Counted from the first letter of the stretch, positions 29,071 through 39,991 are shown. The stretch is DNA of 64,000 nt from Endozoicomonas euniceicola (GCF_025562755.1 NZ_CP103300.1:4155001-4219000); one strand, 5' to 3'. Notes: a model not told the origin generated them from the letters alone. Program-made: numbers and translations.

Positions 29071-29218
29071 GATCCGACAGATAAGCCCTGTAAATCTTTG
29101 CTGTGTGGCGGTTGCCAGTACAGCATTAATTTTCTGGTCAAATGAAATGACGTAGATATACAAAAATGAACATGTACTAGCAGTTCAGTCAGCCAAAGTG
29201 AAACGCAGGTAATGAGTC
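29071..29218 (+). promoter_or_regulatory. Conserved leader and RBS of toxin T4
   Basis: It shares the agataagccctgtaaat core, tttgctgtgtgg, tacagca and the final gaaacgcaggtaatgagtc with the T2 leader, although the sequence further upstream (28954-29070) is different and holds no transposase remnant. Conservation therefore stops at the leader, which points to a functional element rather than leftover duplication. Confidence 0.55.
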
Positions 29219-32200
29219 ATGCCAAATGTTCCAGCCGCTCAAAAGAATCCATTGCCAAAGAAAATACATTTTGTTGTCATCGGTGAGCTGACTAGGGCTC
29301 AGGCTTTGAGAATTGAAACCTGGGCGAAGGCCAACCCGGACTGGAGTGTCAAATTATGGAAGGACGAGAACAGTTATTTTGATCGTCTCGTACTGAAAGA
29401 AATGGCCAGCGAGTTGCTCAAACTCGACGATATGAGAAAACAAGTCAAGGGGCAAGGGACGCCCATAGGAAATGATGATTGGGCCGAGAAGCTACCGGAG
29501 TCTATAGACGATGATTTGGACATCCTCAGAGATCGTCAGCAACAAATGGCACAAAGTATCAATAAGCAAGTTACACCCGGTGGTAAAACACGGGCAGATG
29601 CGGTTAAAGAATGGCTGATTTCCAATCATGGAAAAAGTGAAAATGAATTAGGTGAGATTGTTAAAGCGCAACAAAGTATTTACGAAACCCTTAAAAAGAA
29701 TGGGGTTGATATTGAAGACTCAGGGTCTCAATTTCCCTTTTTTACTGTGGATGAAAAAAAAATATATATTGATACCGCTTACACTTACGCTGACTTCAAA
29801 ACTGCCCAGAAACTAATGCAATTATCGCTATTGAATAAATATGGCGGCCTTGTTGTTGACATCAATACTTTCCCGAAAATAAACAGTGATGTTTTTTCTG
29901 AAATTAATAGTGATGAAGATACATTTGCTTTATTCAGGAAAATGTTTGGTGATCATTCCAGCTCAGTTGTCCAGAAAGAAGATATAGGGAAAGGGTTCCA
30001 TGAACTTGAAAAGAAAGCCAGGCTTCAAGCACTGCTACAAAGGCTTAAGAGCGATTTTATTACTACGAACGCACTGTTAGATGAGGATTATCTTTCAAAA
30101 CTCAGGGATTATGGTTACGGTTCTCGTGCGGAATCTATTATCAGGGCATCGGAGAAAGCGCCGGAGAGTCAGTATTTTAAACCTTTGGGAACTCTGGAGA
30201 TGGATGATGAAGACATCTTGATGGCCGATTCAGGGGGAGGCAACGAAGCGGATTTTTATTTTTTGGCAGCTCATGATAATACACTTACAGTGTCTGGTGT
30301 TCTGGATGAAGTGGTTTTGTTCTTTAAGACGAAGCCCTATGAGGACATGCCAGGACAAGAATGGGATGACGCCAAAAATCGCATTCGAAAATTCTTAATG
30401 TCATCTATCGATGGTAGTGGACTGACTGCTGATCAGGAAAAAGAATACGTTGACGAAGCGCTTACTGCGATTGATAAACTCGACTCAAGGGGGTTCTTGC
30501 CACCTATTGACCCTTATGGTGATGTATTAGGCCGACGAAGTATTGAGCGTGAATTTTACAGCTACGCTATGAAGAATACCCTCAATCCTGGTACGCCCTT
30601 TATTTATGAACCAGACCGCTTAAAGGAGGGAATCCATGGTGTTAATCATGCCTATGATATTGCTACTGTAGACGCCACCCCTTATGACCACAAGGTGATT
30701 ATTATTGCTGGCTCCGAGCCTGAAATTATAAAAGGAGGCGTTCTGCTCTTTCAGCGTAACCCTGACCAGTCTTCTTTAGTGCTATGGGATAAGAACCAGC
30801 AGCGCTTTATTGCTCTGGCAGGGGAGCAACGAGCAATAACTGAAAACTCAAAAATTACTGTGACAGCTCATGGGAGTTATTTGAAAGTTGGTGGCTTAAG
30901 TGCCAGTGAAATTGCAGACATCATCGCTAAGGCTGTCCCTGATGGAGGCAGGGTCAAAAAAATAAGAATTGACGCTTGTTCCGTCGAGAAGTTCTCCCAC
31001 CTCATTGATCCAAAATTGGACTCCGCCTCACAGGAAGCTCTTGGAAGTACCTTTGGCGGTTCTTTATTACGTGCTCTTGAAAAGAAAGGGATTTCTGCCG
31101 GGGTCGTAGTGACTAATAACAAATTTTCTCGAATCAATAACTTTTTAGGTAACAGATACTCTTTTAGAGTTGGTGGTAAAAACGATCACTTTTATGCTGA
31201 AATAATTTTACGAAAGCCCGGTAACAGTATTATTGAAACCAGGCTGGTTGATGGTGAACTGTCATCAAAAATCAGGCCTGACCAGTCAGAATTGAAAGTA
31301 GAATACACTAGACAAACACGCAATAGTATTGAGGTCGATCTGTCTCTTGCACGTGATAAGCAAGGGGTATTTGATTCAGCTATGCTGTCCGATCACCTTC
31401 GTCGGGGAAGCATTATCATTCCCGCGACTCTTGAGGTCATTGTCCTGGCGGCAGGGAAAGAAGATTTCAATGGCAAGATCATTGCCCTGGGTCATCCCCG
31501 GTATGCTGAAGGTGTACAGTGGGTACTCAATGAGGCAAAGGAGGAGTCGTCCTGTACAGAATGGTACGACAAAACAAAAAAATATTTTGGTCTCGAAATT
31601 GACATCATGACCACAATGATTGAAATGGATTATCTCAATGCTCCTGGTCATGTTATCGGAACACTGGATCTGCCATTTCAACAATTAAAAAAGAGGATTG
31701 CTAACGGGCAAATTAAAGTGGTGACGGGCAGCTTTGAAGACGTGGGTGGTATTATTAAAGCCCTGCATCCTGAACCATTCAGCTATGTGTCACAAAGTTC
31801 TGACTTATGCAGGTTTGCCCCCTCCACCCGAAAAAGACGCTCCGCCTCAACCGCTTCCTGCCGTAATGACCCCGAACCCTTCGCCGATTCCCTCAAGCTG
31901 CTGTCCGACGACAAAACCCAGATCGTTCTGGATGGCCAGCAAAAGGACATTGCCCTGGTCGATGCCCCGGAAGGCAGCGCCCTGTCTAAACTTCAGCAGG
32001 AAATAAAAGGCTACCGTCGTAGAGTGGCGCAGGCAGCCCTGAAGCCGTCCCTGGGAAAACACAGCATCATTGCCCTGGATGAGGCGTCTTTTGCGTCGGC
32101 TAAAGAACTGGCCAGCAAGCCCGACAGCCGCGCTGAGGCCTTTCAGTTTATTCCCGGCAAAAGCGTACTGGTCTCAGCGGATGGACTGGTGGTTCCCCTG

Positions 32201-35200
32201 GTCCGGGGCGGCAGTGTCAGCCGGGTCAGCCTGGTGGGCAGCCCCGAATCGTTCGCTGCCGGCCTTGGCGCCCAATGCGTCGGGGACGTGGTGGCCGATG
32301 GCCGGGTGGGCCAGCTGGACGCGCTGGTTTCCTCTTCTGCGCAGTCCATCCGTGAAGCCTTTCCGGGCAGCCGGTTACAGGACCTGGTGGCGGTCAGCGA
32401 CAGCCAGAGGGTGAATACCCTGTCATCGGCTTTAGCGGCACGGGCCGGGACCGGCTTTACTGCCTTCGACCCCCATGGGTGGCAGGGGCACGGTAAGACG
32501 CTTCGCCGCTACTGGCAGCATGATGCGCTTGCCTCGCATCCACCGCAATCCAGGTCGGTCAACGCCGATATTGACCGGCAGCTGCAGTTTGAGCGCCTGG
32601 CCCGGAATTTTTCTGACTGGCTGGGTTCTGCCGAGGTTAATGCCCACCTGGGCCCTGATTACACGCCGTTGCTGTCCACGTTAACAAAAACGGATGACCA
32701 GTGGTCCATGGATTTCATTCGGGAGAATACAAAGGCGACAAGAACCCTGCAATTTGCGAGTGCGGCGCCCGCAGAGTTGAAAACCTACCTGGACCGTCAA
32801 AACCAGAAGGTCAAGGCCCCCGGATTCCGGCATAAACTGAAAAAGCTGTTTAAACCTACCCGAACCAGCGGTTATGTTTCTGAAGCCCTGTCCCTGGTTG
32901 ACAGTTTCCAGATGCTGATGATCGTCATTCAGCGGGGAAAGTTCCTTGAGCAGATCTCAAAAACCGAGGGAATGTCGGACTCCCTATACCGCGCCCTGGT
33001 GATGCACAGTTACGTGAATATGGGGATGGCGGCCACCCAGGCGACGGAACTGGTGGGCCAGGTGGTTGGCCTGGTTAAGGACAGCCGCCCAATTAGCCGG
33101 ATCCTGCCCAGTGAAACAAAAGTGGTGAAACGGGTTTCCCCCGGTGGCGCGGGTTCGGCCAAGTCATTGTCGACAGCCACCCGGCTAACCCGCTATGGCA
33201 AAGCCGTGAAGGCGGTCAGGTTTGCCGGAAAGGCCGTCGGGGCGGCCGGTGTTGGATTGATGGCGTTCAGCACCGGGTTAACGGCTTACGAATACTCCCA
33301 GATAGAAGACGACGAGATTAAGGATTTATACCGGTCAAGACTGATTGTCGAGAGCGTAGGGCTGGCGGCCACCCTGTTCTCTTTAGTGGCCTCCGGACCG
33401 GTGGGGGCGGCCGTCGCGGTAGCGGTTTTCCTGGGGATGCTGATTGCGGAGGCGTTCTTCGCCGACAAGATGAAAGAAATTGAGATACAGCGGAAGTTGC
33501 AGGTGGCCAGGCAAGCCGTAGAAAAGTTCAATGACATATACCGGGAGCTGAACCCGGACAGCTTTTTCCCCATCAGTGAGGAGAACAAAACCAGGGCCCT
33601 TGAGGCGGTCAGGAAAATTCTTGCCAATCCGAACAAAAGCGATTATGGATGGGTCAACGATGAGTTAAAAGGGGCACTTTATCCCCTGGGCCCAACCGTC
33701 GTCGATCGTATCTTTAAAAAAATAAAGGATGAGTTCGATAGTGACCAGTTTGAGATTAACAACAACATTTATGACTTTCTGAACCAGGAAGGCCTGATTC
33801 CAGAGGCCCACGGTGAAACCGCTGATTTCTACTTCAATCCGGCCACGAACCAGACGTTCTCTGTGGGCTTAAAGAAAATTGACCTTCAGGGAAAACAGCT
33901 TGATTATGGCCGAATGTTTTTCAGGCACCAGCACTTTGAAATAAAAAAAAGAGGTACGAAGGTGTCTGCGGTGCTGTTCCCGCTGGGTGATTTCACGGAT
34001 GTTATCTATAGCTATGTGAAGAGTGATTGCAAGGCGGGCAGACGACTGTCGTTTTATCAGTGTACGGACGGTATTTTCAATGTCACCGGCATTATGCCCG
34101 ATAAAATAGGCACCGTTATTATGCCGGCCCGGCTGGACTGGGACTTCGGAGGGGAATATACGGAGTTTGATGATGCCAGAACCATTCCCGACTCAGGTAG
34201 CCGGCGCTTTTTCGATGCGATCCACAATTCCGGGGCAAGGATTAAGTATTACGACACAGAAACGGTCAAGGGTGATAACCCAAAAGGAAACAGCCAGTCG
34301 GATACGGTTGAGAAGGGGTATATGATTCAACGGCTTGTCAGGGAAGAGTCCAGGCACACGGACGTGCTTTTGAATCTGGACTACGAAGACCATGACATTA
34401 TATTCCCGCCAAAAATTCGGGAGCCGAGCAATACCGGAAGGGGGCTTCTGTACACCGTTAACGTACCTGACAACAGCAAGAATAGTTACCGGCTGATCAT
34501 CAAGGACAACTGGTCTATTAACCTGAAGAACCTGGAGAATGCCAGGTCGGCTTCGTTTAGCCTGTATTACCATGGGGATCGTGAGGTTCGGTGTATTAAT
34601 CGATATTACAATTTGTATGAAGGGAAGCATTGCGGTTTTTCACGAACCGACGATGGGTTTACTTTTAAGCTGGGTGGCGCCAGCGTTTATTTTGATATAC
34701 CGGAAGACGCCCTCAGCGAGGAAGAAAAAAACCATTACAAGGTCATGATCGTTGATGATCACGCGGGCTTTAAGGTCACTCCCCTTCACAAGAAAGCACC
34801 AATAGAGCTGCTCTATTTTATCTCGAAACGGCCAATTCAGGAGTCGGCACAACGAGTCCGGTATTTCGCAAAGATTGAGGCGGCATTTAACCGTAATGAA
34901 TACAGTTACGCTTTCCGGCTCAAACCCGCCCCGAAAGGCAGTACCAGGTATCTTTTCCCTGACCGGTTCGTGCCCGTTATTTTGCAGTGGGAACCCGCGA
35001 AACCCGCCTGGCTAAACAGGCCAACGAAGGAGGTACGGGCGGACGGCAGCGAGGTGTATCATGGACTTACTTCATTCGCCCCGGGCGGGGAGCATAAGTG
35101 GGAGCGTTTCCAGCTCTGGTATGACCGCAGCAACACTGTTGAGATCACACTCTGTCGGCCAGAAGGTGTTGAGCCGGGGCATGTGATTCCCATTATGGGG

Positions 35201-38200
35201 GCCCCGGAAACGGGGTACTATTTCTACAATCGTCAACTCAGGCGGCTGTATTTCGATCCGGCCTCAGCCCTGACGCCATTGAAAATAAAACGGTTCAATT
35301 TTGGGCAGCGAGTGGGGGACATGAGTGATTTTTATACAACCCCTCATACGTTTCCTTATGAGATAGCGGGCTATAAAGTCACTGATGACCCGGACAACGC
35401 CCCGGAAAAGCAGTTGATGGTAATGACCCGCGCCGGGGTCTGGTTTGCCCTTGATGGCCTGAAAACAGAGTCGGGGCAGACTGAAAGGCAATTTAAACAC
35501 ACCCCCGCTTTTATCAGTACGACGCTGGTCAACTATCAGGAAGCGTTGACGCAAGTCAGTGCCAGTGACTTCGTCACGAGATTTTTGCCGGTCAATATCG
35601 TCGACACAGACAATGCCAGCCACCTGCTCCGCAGTGGTTTTTACGATAAGAAAAACAACGTCATGATGACGTACCTGGTCAGTTCCATTGATTTTTACGA
35701 CAAAGGTCAGTTTGAAGCCAAATGCCTGAAAGACAGCGCCAGTGGCCGGGAAGTGGTTGGCCTGAAGTATATTGACGCATTAAAACAGTACCGGCTTTTC
35801 GCTAAGGACAGTATTAGCCTGCGCCAGTCGGTCACAACGGACTGCGTTTTGATTACCGGCTGGGGGGGCGTCTACCTGAGGCTAACCCCGGAGCTGACCG
35901 GCCCGGTCATCAAGGACCACTCGCCGGTGCATAGCTTCAGAAAAGGGAACGCCGTCTACTATGTGATGCACAACAGCGCCTCGGGGGCTCTTTATTATGC
36001 CACGATAGACCGGCCCCCGGCAGACCGGGGGAATCTTCTGGTGACGCCGTTGAGCAATCTGAATCTTCTCACGTTTGGTCATGATGACCTTGACGCCAGG
36101 GGTGGCAAGGGCGGTTTCCTGGATATCAAGTCCCTCAAGAACGGCATTCTGGCCTATACCCTCAACGGCTATATACTGATGATCCCCAATGAAGCCCTGT
36201 TGAGCGGTACCAGGCTGGGCGAGCTTCCCCTGGAAGCTTACCGGTTCGATGGCTGGCATTACGGTTATACCGACAAGGGCCAGCCCGTTCGGTTCAACGC
36301 GCCGACCGCGAACATCTCCCGGGAATACTATCAGCTGCCCAAAGATTCGACCATCGACCTGACCGACCTGGATATGGGGGTCATTGTTGGCGGGCTGTAT
36401 GACCGTCATTTTGGCAAGGACATGATCGCCCCGGAAAACCGGAACCGCCAGCAGGCTTCGGCATTTCTCGCGGATCTTAAACAAGCCGTCAGGCGCGTTT
36501 GCGAACAGTTTGCGCTGGATTTTGGGGAAGAGGCCCCTGACCTGGTCAGGCTGCCGCTGGTTCACCCACCGAAGGGTAAACCCCTGCCCGCTTTTTTAAC
36601 ACAGATGGATTTCTGGTTCCTTCGCTCCGAAAACCGGCTGTTTGCGGCCAATGCCAGCGACTCCTTCAGAATCGGGGGGGACAACGGCAACTCCCTGATG
36701 GCCCTGAAGGGCAAGGGCGACAGCCTTCCCTACCGGTTTTACATGAACCCGGTATCGGGGGCACCGGCAGGCCACCCCTATTGCCGCCAGAACCCGGTTG
36801 TCCCTAACCTGCTGCCCGAGGTGTTTCGTCCGGAGGTTTCCGTGCCCTGTGAGGACGGTAATAACAACCCGGAAGCGGACTACTTCTGGAATAACGTCAG
36901 GCAGCAGTGGGAGGCGAGCAGTGAACACTATCTATTCACCCTGGCCGATGGCAACAGGACGCTGTCCGGCCTGACTTTCATCAATGACCGGCAGTCTCCG
37001 GAACAGCAGCAGGCCGCTTATTTCAGCCTGACCGGTGATTATTCCTCGGATAGACACAAAGAGGTCTGGCAGCGACTGTCCGGAAGAGTATCGGACCGGC
37101 TGTCGTCTGGCATGACGTCCCCCTATAGAGAATTTCCGAAACAGCCCCTGCTGGAGATTGAGTTTGTACCCGGGGGGCAGACAGGCAGGGTATACCGCCA
37201 GGCCTGGTATGACACGCGGGATAACCGGTTATTCCTGGGACCTAAAAACCACGGGGACGAGGAGCTGGTGCTGGTTGGCAGCCTGAACGCCGGCAGCCGG
37301 TCAGGCCTGCCTGAACGAGCCGGGGCTTTATGTTTCAACCGTAAAAAACACAAGGTATTTTTTATTGATAGCCACCGGGCAATACCTGTACACAAGTCAG
37401 CCGGCTGGTCCGGCCCTTATGAACAAGGTCTTGGCCGTTTGTCGAACATCGAGGTGAGCAGTGACGGCCATGCGCTCCGGGTCTACGGCAGCGCCGGGGA
37501 TGACCGGTTAACCGTATCGGACTTTTTGCTGGATACCCTTTACTTCGACAGGGGCAAAGGCGCCAGGCGGTTCAGCGCGAGCCCGGACCGTCCCCATGAC
37601 CTGACCCTTTACTTTGACGGCAAGGGCGGCAATGACTCCTTTTCGGTGAAGTTCAGTGACCTGACTTATTGCGCGCAGGTGATCATTAAGCTGGAAATGC
37701 AGCCTGCTGCAACGCCCCCCGGGGATAACAATGGCCAGCCTCAGCGCATCCGTATTCATGCCCCGGCGTTTCAAAGCACCCTTCTGCGTGACGAGAATGA
37801 CCTTCTGATCCTTGATCGTTTTGATCCTAAAGGTGTTTTGCGGATCAAGCAGGTCTGGACGGCACCGCTGGCCCCCCTCCCAAAACCCACAGGTATTCAG
37901 TTCAACGACGCGCGCTTTACGCTTGACCAGTTACGGGCAGAGGTTCAAGCCAACCAGGGTATTTATATGCCGCCACTGGTGGTCGGCACCGGCGCACTAC
38001 CTTCAGCGCCTGTACCTGCCACCCCGGACAGGCCCCTGTTTATTGATGTGGCGCCTGGCTTCCAGCTGGTGCCGAAGAAACAGGCAGACACCCTGAAACT
38101 AACCGTGCAACCGGTCAGCGGGGCGGTCAATGGCACGACCAGCATGACGGTCGAGGGGTATCGCTTTGCCCGGGGCAGCGTCCGGGTGCGTCAGCTCAGC

Positions 38201-39859
38201 AAGGAAGGGGGCAAGCCCGCTTCAGGCTACTATAACCTCGACTTTGACGATGGCCGGGGTTGCCACAACTGCCTCTCCCCCGCCCGGAGCACAAACCAGA
38301 AGCAAACCATAGGGGGGCATGAGTTTACCGTTCTTGAAGGGCCTGCCAGGCAGGACAAGGCAAAATACCTGGCCCATTGGAACAACACCGTTGGCTTCCC
38401 GGTGATGGGCAAGAAACAGCTGGACGACTATGGGCAGGTGATCGATAAAGCCAGCCCTTACCCGGTGCTAACTTTGGATAACCCGGCCACGATGGACAAA
38501 CAGCCGGTTTACAGTGTGTTTTACGATGTGGACATCAGGGAACTCCGGTTTGTTTTTGAAAGCACCAGCCATAGGCTGACCGTTACCGTATGGCGCGGCC
38601 AGAACCTCGTCCGCAAGGGACAGTTGAACCGAACCAACAAAGCCAGCCTGGACGTGTTGCTGTCCAGCCGGGATAGCCAGGCCATGCAGCAAAGGTACAA
38701 AGTCTTTCCCTTCTCCCTGTCATCACTGAAACTGGTTGCCCGTGACGATAACTGGGCGCTGGAATCCGGTGACTATCGGTTTCACCTGGGTGCCATTGAT
38801 GACCGGATACTGGCTTTTGAGCGGCTCAGCCCCTCAATCGTGACGACTTTGTCTAAGGCCATGCCTTTTGATGGCTTTGTGTTTGCCGGTGAGCAGGCCA
38901 ACGAACGGATTAAAATGATGGAGCTGGCCGAACGGCTGGCACCATCGGTGCCCCGGTTATTTGACGGGGCGAAGGCAGCCAGCCCCCGGATTGACGGCAA
39001 CGGCCTGAATAACATTCTTTATATCGCCCCGGAAAAAGCGATCCGCGAGGTCTATGGCCATAACGGCAATGACCTGTTCCTGCTGGGAGACCCAGACCAG
39101 AAAGGCGGCCAGGCAAACACCCGGGAAACCATCAATCGAACTCCGGTGGAGCTTAATGGTGATGCTGGCGATGACATTTACGACATCCGGTCATCACGGA
39201 ATGCCACCGTCACTGACAGCCAGGGGCAACATACTGTTATCCTGTCGTCAGGCTCCAGAAGCAACCTGAGGTCACTGGAGGGTAAGAAAAGCACCCGGCT
39301 CTACCTCACTGACCTCGAGCCGGAGGAGGTGCAGTTCAACCTGCGCCGCAAAACCGGTGGCAGCAACCTGAACCAGACGACGGTGGATAACCTGGGCAGT
39401 ACCGGCCTGAATGATACCTTCGTAGTGATCCCCCACCAGGGCGCGGAACTGGCGGTGATTAGCCTGTCGGCACTGGATAGCATCTACTTCAGAGGGCGGC
39501 GTTACACCAGTGACCCCACAGGCTGGGTAACGGGGCGCAACCGGACGCTGGCCGGGCCCGGAGTTAACCGGTTTGGGCCGGAGACACCGGAAGGGAAGAT
39601 CATCAGTGGCCAGCGCCTGGCTGCCAGCCTGATGCCAGCCGGGGATAAAAAGAGCAGGCCAACCCGGCTCCGGGTGCCCGAGGCCAACCAGGGTTCAGCG
39701 CAGATAGAGCAGCATTTCCAACAGCTGGTGCAAAGCCTGGCCCCTTTCAATGCCAGCGTTATGGGAGGGGAGGCTGCCTTTGTGCCGGGAGCGCAGAACG
39801 TGACCAGCCTGAACATGACTTCCCCCCTGGCCAACACCACCACGCTGCCAACGACTTGA
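29219..39859 (+). CDS. Giant TcdA/TcdB-like toxin, copy T4
   Basis: 3,546 residues. The N-terminal part is the most diverged of the three complete copies: D214-I-N216 in place of DXD, catalytic His551 in TAHGSYL, catalytic Cys587 in IRIDACSVE, RKRRS at 871-875. The pore region is close to T2/T3 but has many single changes. At about residue 1,920 it carries a ~30-residue segment (containing WLNRPTKEV and APGGEHKWERF) that T2 and T3 lack, and from there to about base 37,800 it is almost identical to T1. Another block (38330-38700) has a version found in no other copy (VLEGPARQDKAKYL, LLSSRDSQAMQQRY), after which it returns to the common C-terminal sequence with RTX-like motifs. It is the last toxin of the array; darP follows after 223 bp. 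Activity and targets are unknown. Confidence 0.88.
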   Translation: MPNVPAAQKNPLPKKIHFVVIGELTRAQALRIETWAKANPDWSVKLWKDENSYFDRLVLKEMASELLKLDDMRKQVKGQGTPIGNDDWAEKLPESIDDDLDILRDRQQQMAQSINKQVTPGGKTRADAVKEWLISNHGKSENELGEIVKAQQSIYETLKKNGVDIEDSGSQFPFFTVDEKKIYIDTAYTYADFKTAQKLMQLSLLNKYGGLVVDINTFPKINSDVFSEINSDEDTFALFRKMFGDHSSSVVQKEDIGKGFHELEKKARLQALLQRLKSDFITTNALLDEDYLSKLRDYGYGSRAESIIRASEKAPESQYFKPLGTLEMDDEDILMADSGGGNEADFYFLAAHDNTLTVSGVLDEVVLFFKTKPYEDMPGQEWDDAKNRIRKFLMSSIDGSGLTADQEKEYVDEALTAIDKLDSRGFLPPIDPYGDVLGRRSIEREFYSYAMKNTLNPGTPFIYEPDRLKEGIHGVNHAYDIATVDATPYDHKVIIIAGSEPEIIKGGVLLFQRNPDQSSLVLWDKNQQRFIALAGEQRAITENSKITVTAHGSYLKVGGLSASEIADIIAKAVPDGGRVKKIRIDACSVEKFSHLIDPKLDSASQEALGSTFGGSLLRALEKKGISAGVVVTNNKFSRINNFLGNRYSFRVGGKNDHFYAEIILRKPGNSIIETRLVDGELSSKIRPDQSELKVEYTRQTRNSIEVDLSLARDKQGVFDSAMLSDHLRRGSIIIPATLEVIVLAAGKEDFNGKIIALGHPRYAEGVQWVLNEAKEESSCTEWYDKTKKYFGLEIDIMTTMIEMDYLNAPGHVIGTLDLPFQQLKKRIANGQIKVVTGSFEDVGGIIKALHPEPFSYVSQSSDLCRFAPSTRKRRSASTASCRNDPEPFADSLKLLSDDKTQIVLDGQQKDIALVDAPEGSALSKLQQEIKGYRRRVAQAALKPSLGKHSIIALDEASFASAKELASKPDSRAEAFQFIPGKSVLVSADGLVVPLVRGGSVSRVSLVGSPESFAAGLGAQCVGDVVADGRVGQLDALVSSSAQSIREAFPGSRLQDLVAVSDSQRVNTLSSALAARAGTGFTAFDPHGWQGHGKTLRRYWQHDALASHPPQSRSVNADIDRQLQFERLARNFSDWLGSAEVNAHLGPDYTPLLSTLTKTDDQWSMDFIRENTKATRTLQFASAAPAELKTYLDRQNQKVKAPGFRHKLKKLFKPTRTSGYVSEALSLVDSFQMLMIVIQRGKFLEQISKTEGMSDSLYRALVMHSYVNMGMAATQATELVGQVVGLVKDSRPISRILPSETKVVKRVSPGGAGSAKSLSTATRLTRYGKAVKAVRFAGKAVGAAGVGLMAFSTGLTAYEYSQIEDDEIKDLYRSRLIVESVGLAATLFSLVASGPVGAAVAVAVFLGMLIAEAFFADKMKEIEIQRKLQVARQAVEKFNDIYRELNPDSFFPISEENKTRALEAVRKILANPNKSDYGWVNDELKGALYPLGPTVVDRIFKKIKDEFDSDQFEINNNIYDFLNQEGLIPEAHGETADFYFNPATNQTFSVGLKKIDLQGKQLDYGRMFFRHQHFEIKKRGTKVSAVLFPLGDFTDVIYSYVKSDCKAGRRLSFYQCTDGIFNVTGIMPDKIGTVIMPARLDWDFGGEYTEFDDARTIPDSGSRRFFDAIHNSGARIKYYDTETVKGDNPKGNSQSDTVEKGYMIQRLVREESRHTDVLLNLDYEDHDIIFPPKIREPSNTGRGLLYTVNVPDNSKNSYRLIIKDNWSINLKNLENARSASFSLYYHGDREVRCINRYYNLYEGKHCGFSRTDDGFTFKLGGASVYFDIPEDALSEEEKNHYKVMIVDDHAGFKVTPLHKKAPIELLYFISKRPIQESAQRVRYFAKIEAAFNRNEYSYAFRLKPAPKGSTRYLFPDRFVPVILQWEPAKPAWLNRPTKEVRADGSEVYHGLTSFAPGGEHKWERFQLWYDRSNTVEITLCRPEGVEPGHVIPIMGAPETGYYFYNRQLRRLYFDPASALTPLKIKRFNFGQRVGDMSDFYTTPHTFPYEIAGYKVTDDPDNAPEKQLMVMTRAGVWFALDGLKTESGQTERQFKHTPAFISTTLVNYQEALTQVSASDFVTRFLPVNIVDTDNASHLLRSGFYDKKNNVMMTYLVSSIDFYDKGQFEAKCLKDSASGREVVGLKYIDALKQYRLFAKDSISLRQSVTTDCVLITGWGGVYLRLTPELTGPVIKDHSPVHSFRKGNAVYYVMHNSASGALYYATIDRPPADRGNLLVTPLSNLNLLTFGHDDLDARGGKGGFLDIKSLKNGILAYTLNGYILMIPNEALLSGTRLGELPLEAYRFDGWHYGYTDKGQPVRFNAPTANISREYYQLPKDSTIDLTDLDMGVIVGGLYDRHFGKDMIAPENRNRQQASAFLADLKQAVRRVCEQFALDFGEEAPDLVRLPLVHPPKGKPLPAFLTQMDFWFLRSENRLFAANASDSFRIGGDNGNSLMALKGKGDSLPYRFYMNPVSGAPAGHPYCRQNPVVPNLLPEVFRPEVSVPCEDGNNNPEADYFWNNVRQQWEASSEHYLFTLADGNRTLSGLTFINDRQSPEQQQAAYFSLTGDYSSDRHKEVWQRLSGRVSDRLSSGMTSPYREFPKQPLLEIEFVPGGQTGRVYRQAWYDTRDNRLFLGPKNHGDEELVLVGSLNAGSRSGLPERAGALCFNRKKHKVFFIDSHRAIPVHKSAGWSGPYEQGLGRLSNIEVSSDGHALRVYGSAGDDRLTVSDFLLDTLYFDRGKGARRFSASPDRPHDLTLYFDGKGGNDSFSVKFSDLTYCAQVIIKLEMQPAATPPGDNNGQPQRIRIHAPAFQSTLLRDENDLLILDRFDPKGVLRIKQVWTAPLAPLPKPTGIQFNDARFTLDQLRAEVQANQGIYMPPLVVGTGALPSAPVPATPDRPLFIDVAPGFQLVPKKQADTLKLTVQPVSGAVNGTTSMTVEGYRFARGSVRVRQLSKEGGKPASGYYNLDFDDGRGCHNCLSPARSTNQKQTIGGHEFTVLEGPARQDKAKYLAHWNNTVGFPVMGKKQLDDYGQVIDKASPYPVLTLDNPATMDKQPVYSVFYDVDIRELRFVFESTSHRLTVTVWRGQNLVRKGQLNRTNKASLDVLLSSRDSQAMQQRYKVFPFSLSSLKLVARDDNWALESGDYRFHLGAIDDRILAFERLSPSIVTTLSKAMPFDGFVFAGEQANERIKMMELAERLAPSVPRLFDGAKAASPRIDGNGLNNILYIAPEKAIREVYGHNGNDLFLLGDPDQKGGQANTRETINRTPVELNGDAGDDIYDIRSSRNATVTDSQGQHTVILSSGSRSNLRSLEGKKSTRLYLTDLEPEEVQFNLRRKTGGSNLNQTTVDNLGSTGLNDTFVVIPHQGAELAVISLSALDSIYFRGRRYTSDPTGWVTGRNRTLAGPGVNRFGPETPEGKIISGQRLAASLMPAGDKKSRPTRLRVPEANQGSAQIEQHFQQLVQSLAPFNASVMGGEAAFVPGAQNVTSLNMTSPLANTTTLPTT

Positions 39860-39991
39860 AAAAACCGGAATCAGTCGCTGGTCACGAGCCCGGGAACCTG
39901 AGGGACGCAGACACTGAGACAGGACATCTTGTCACCGAATAGAGTAAAATGCGTTATTCCCATCGAACAGCTACCAGCGAAAAAACAATTA

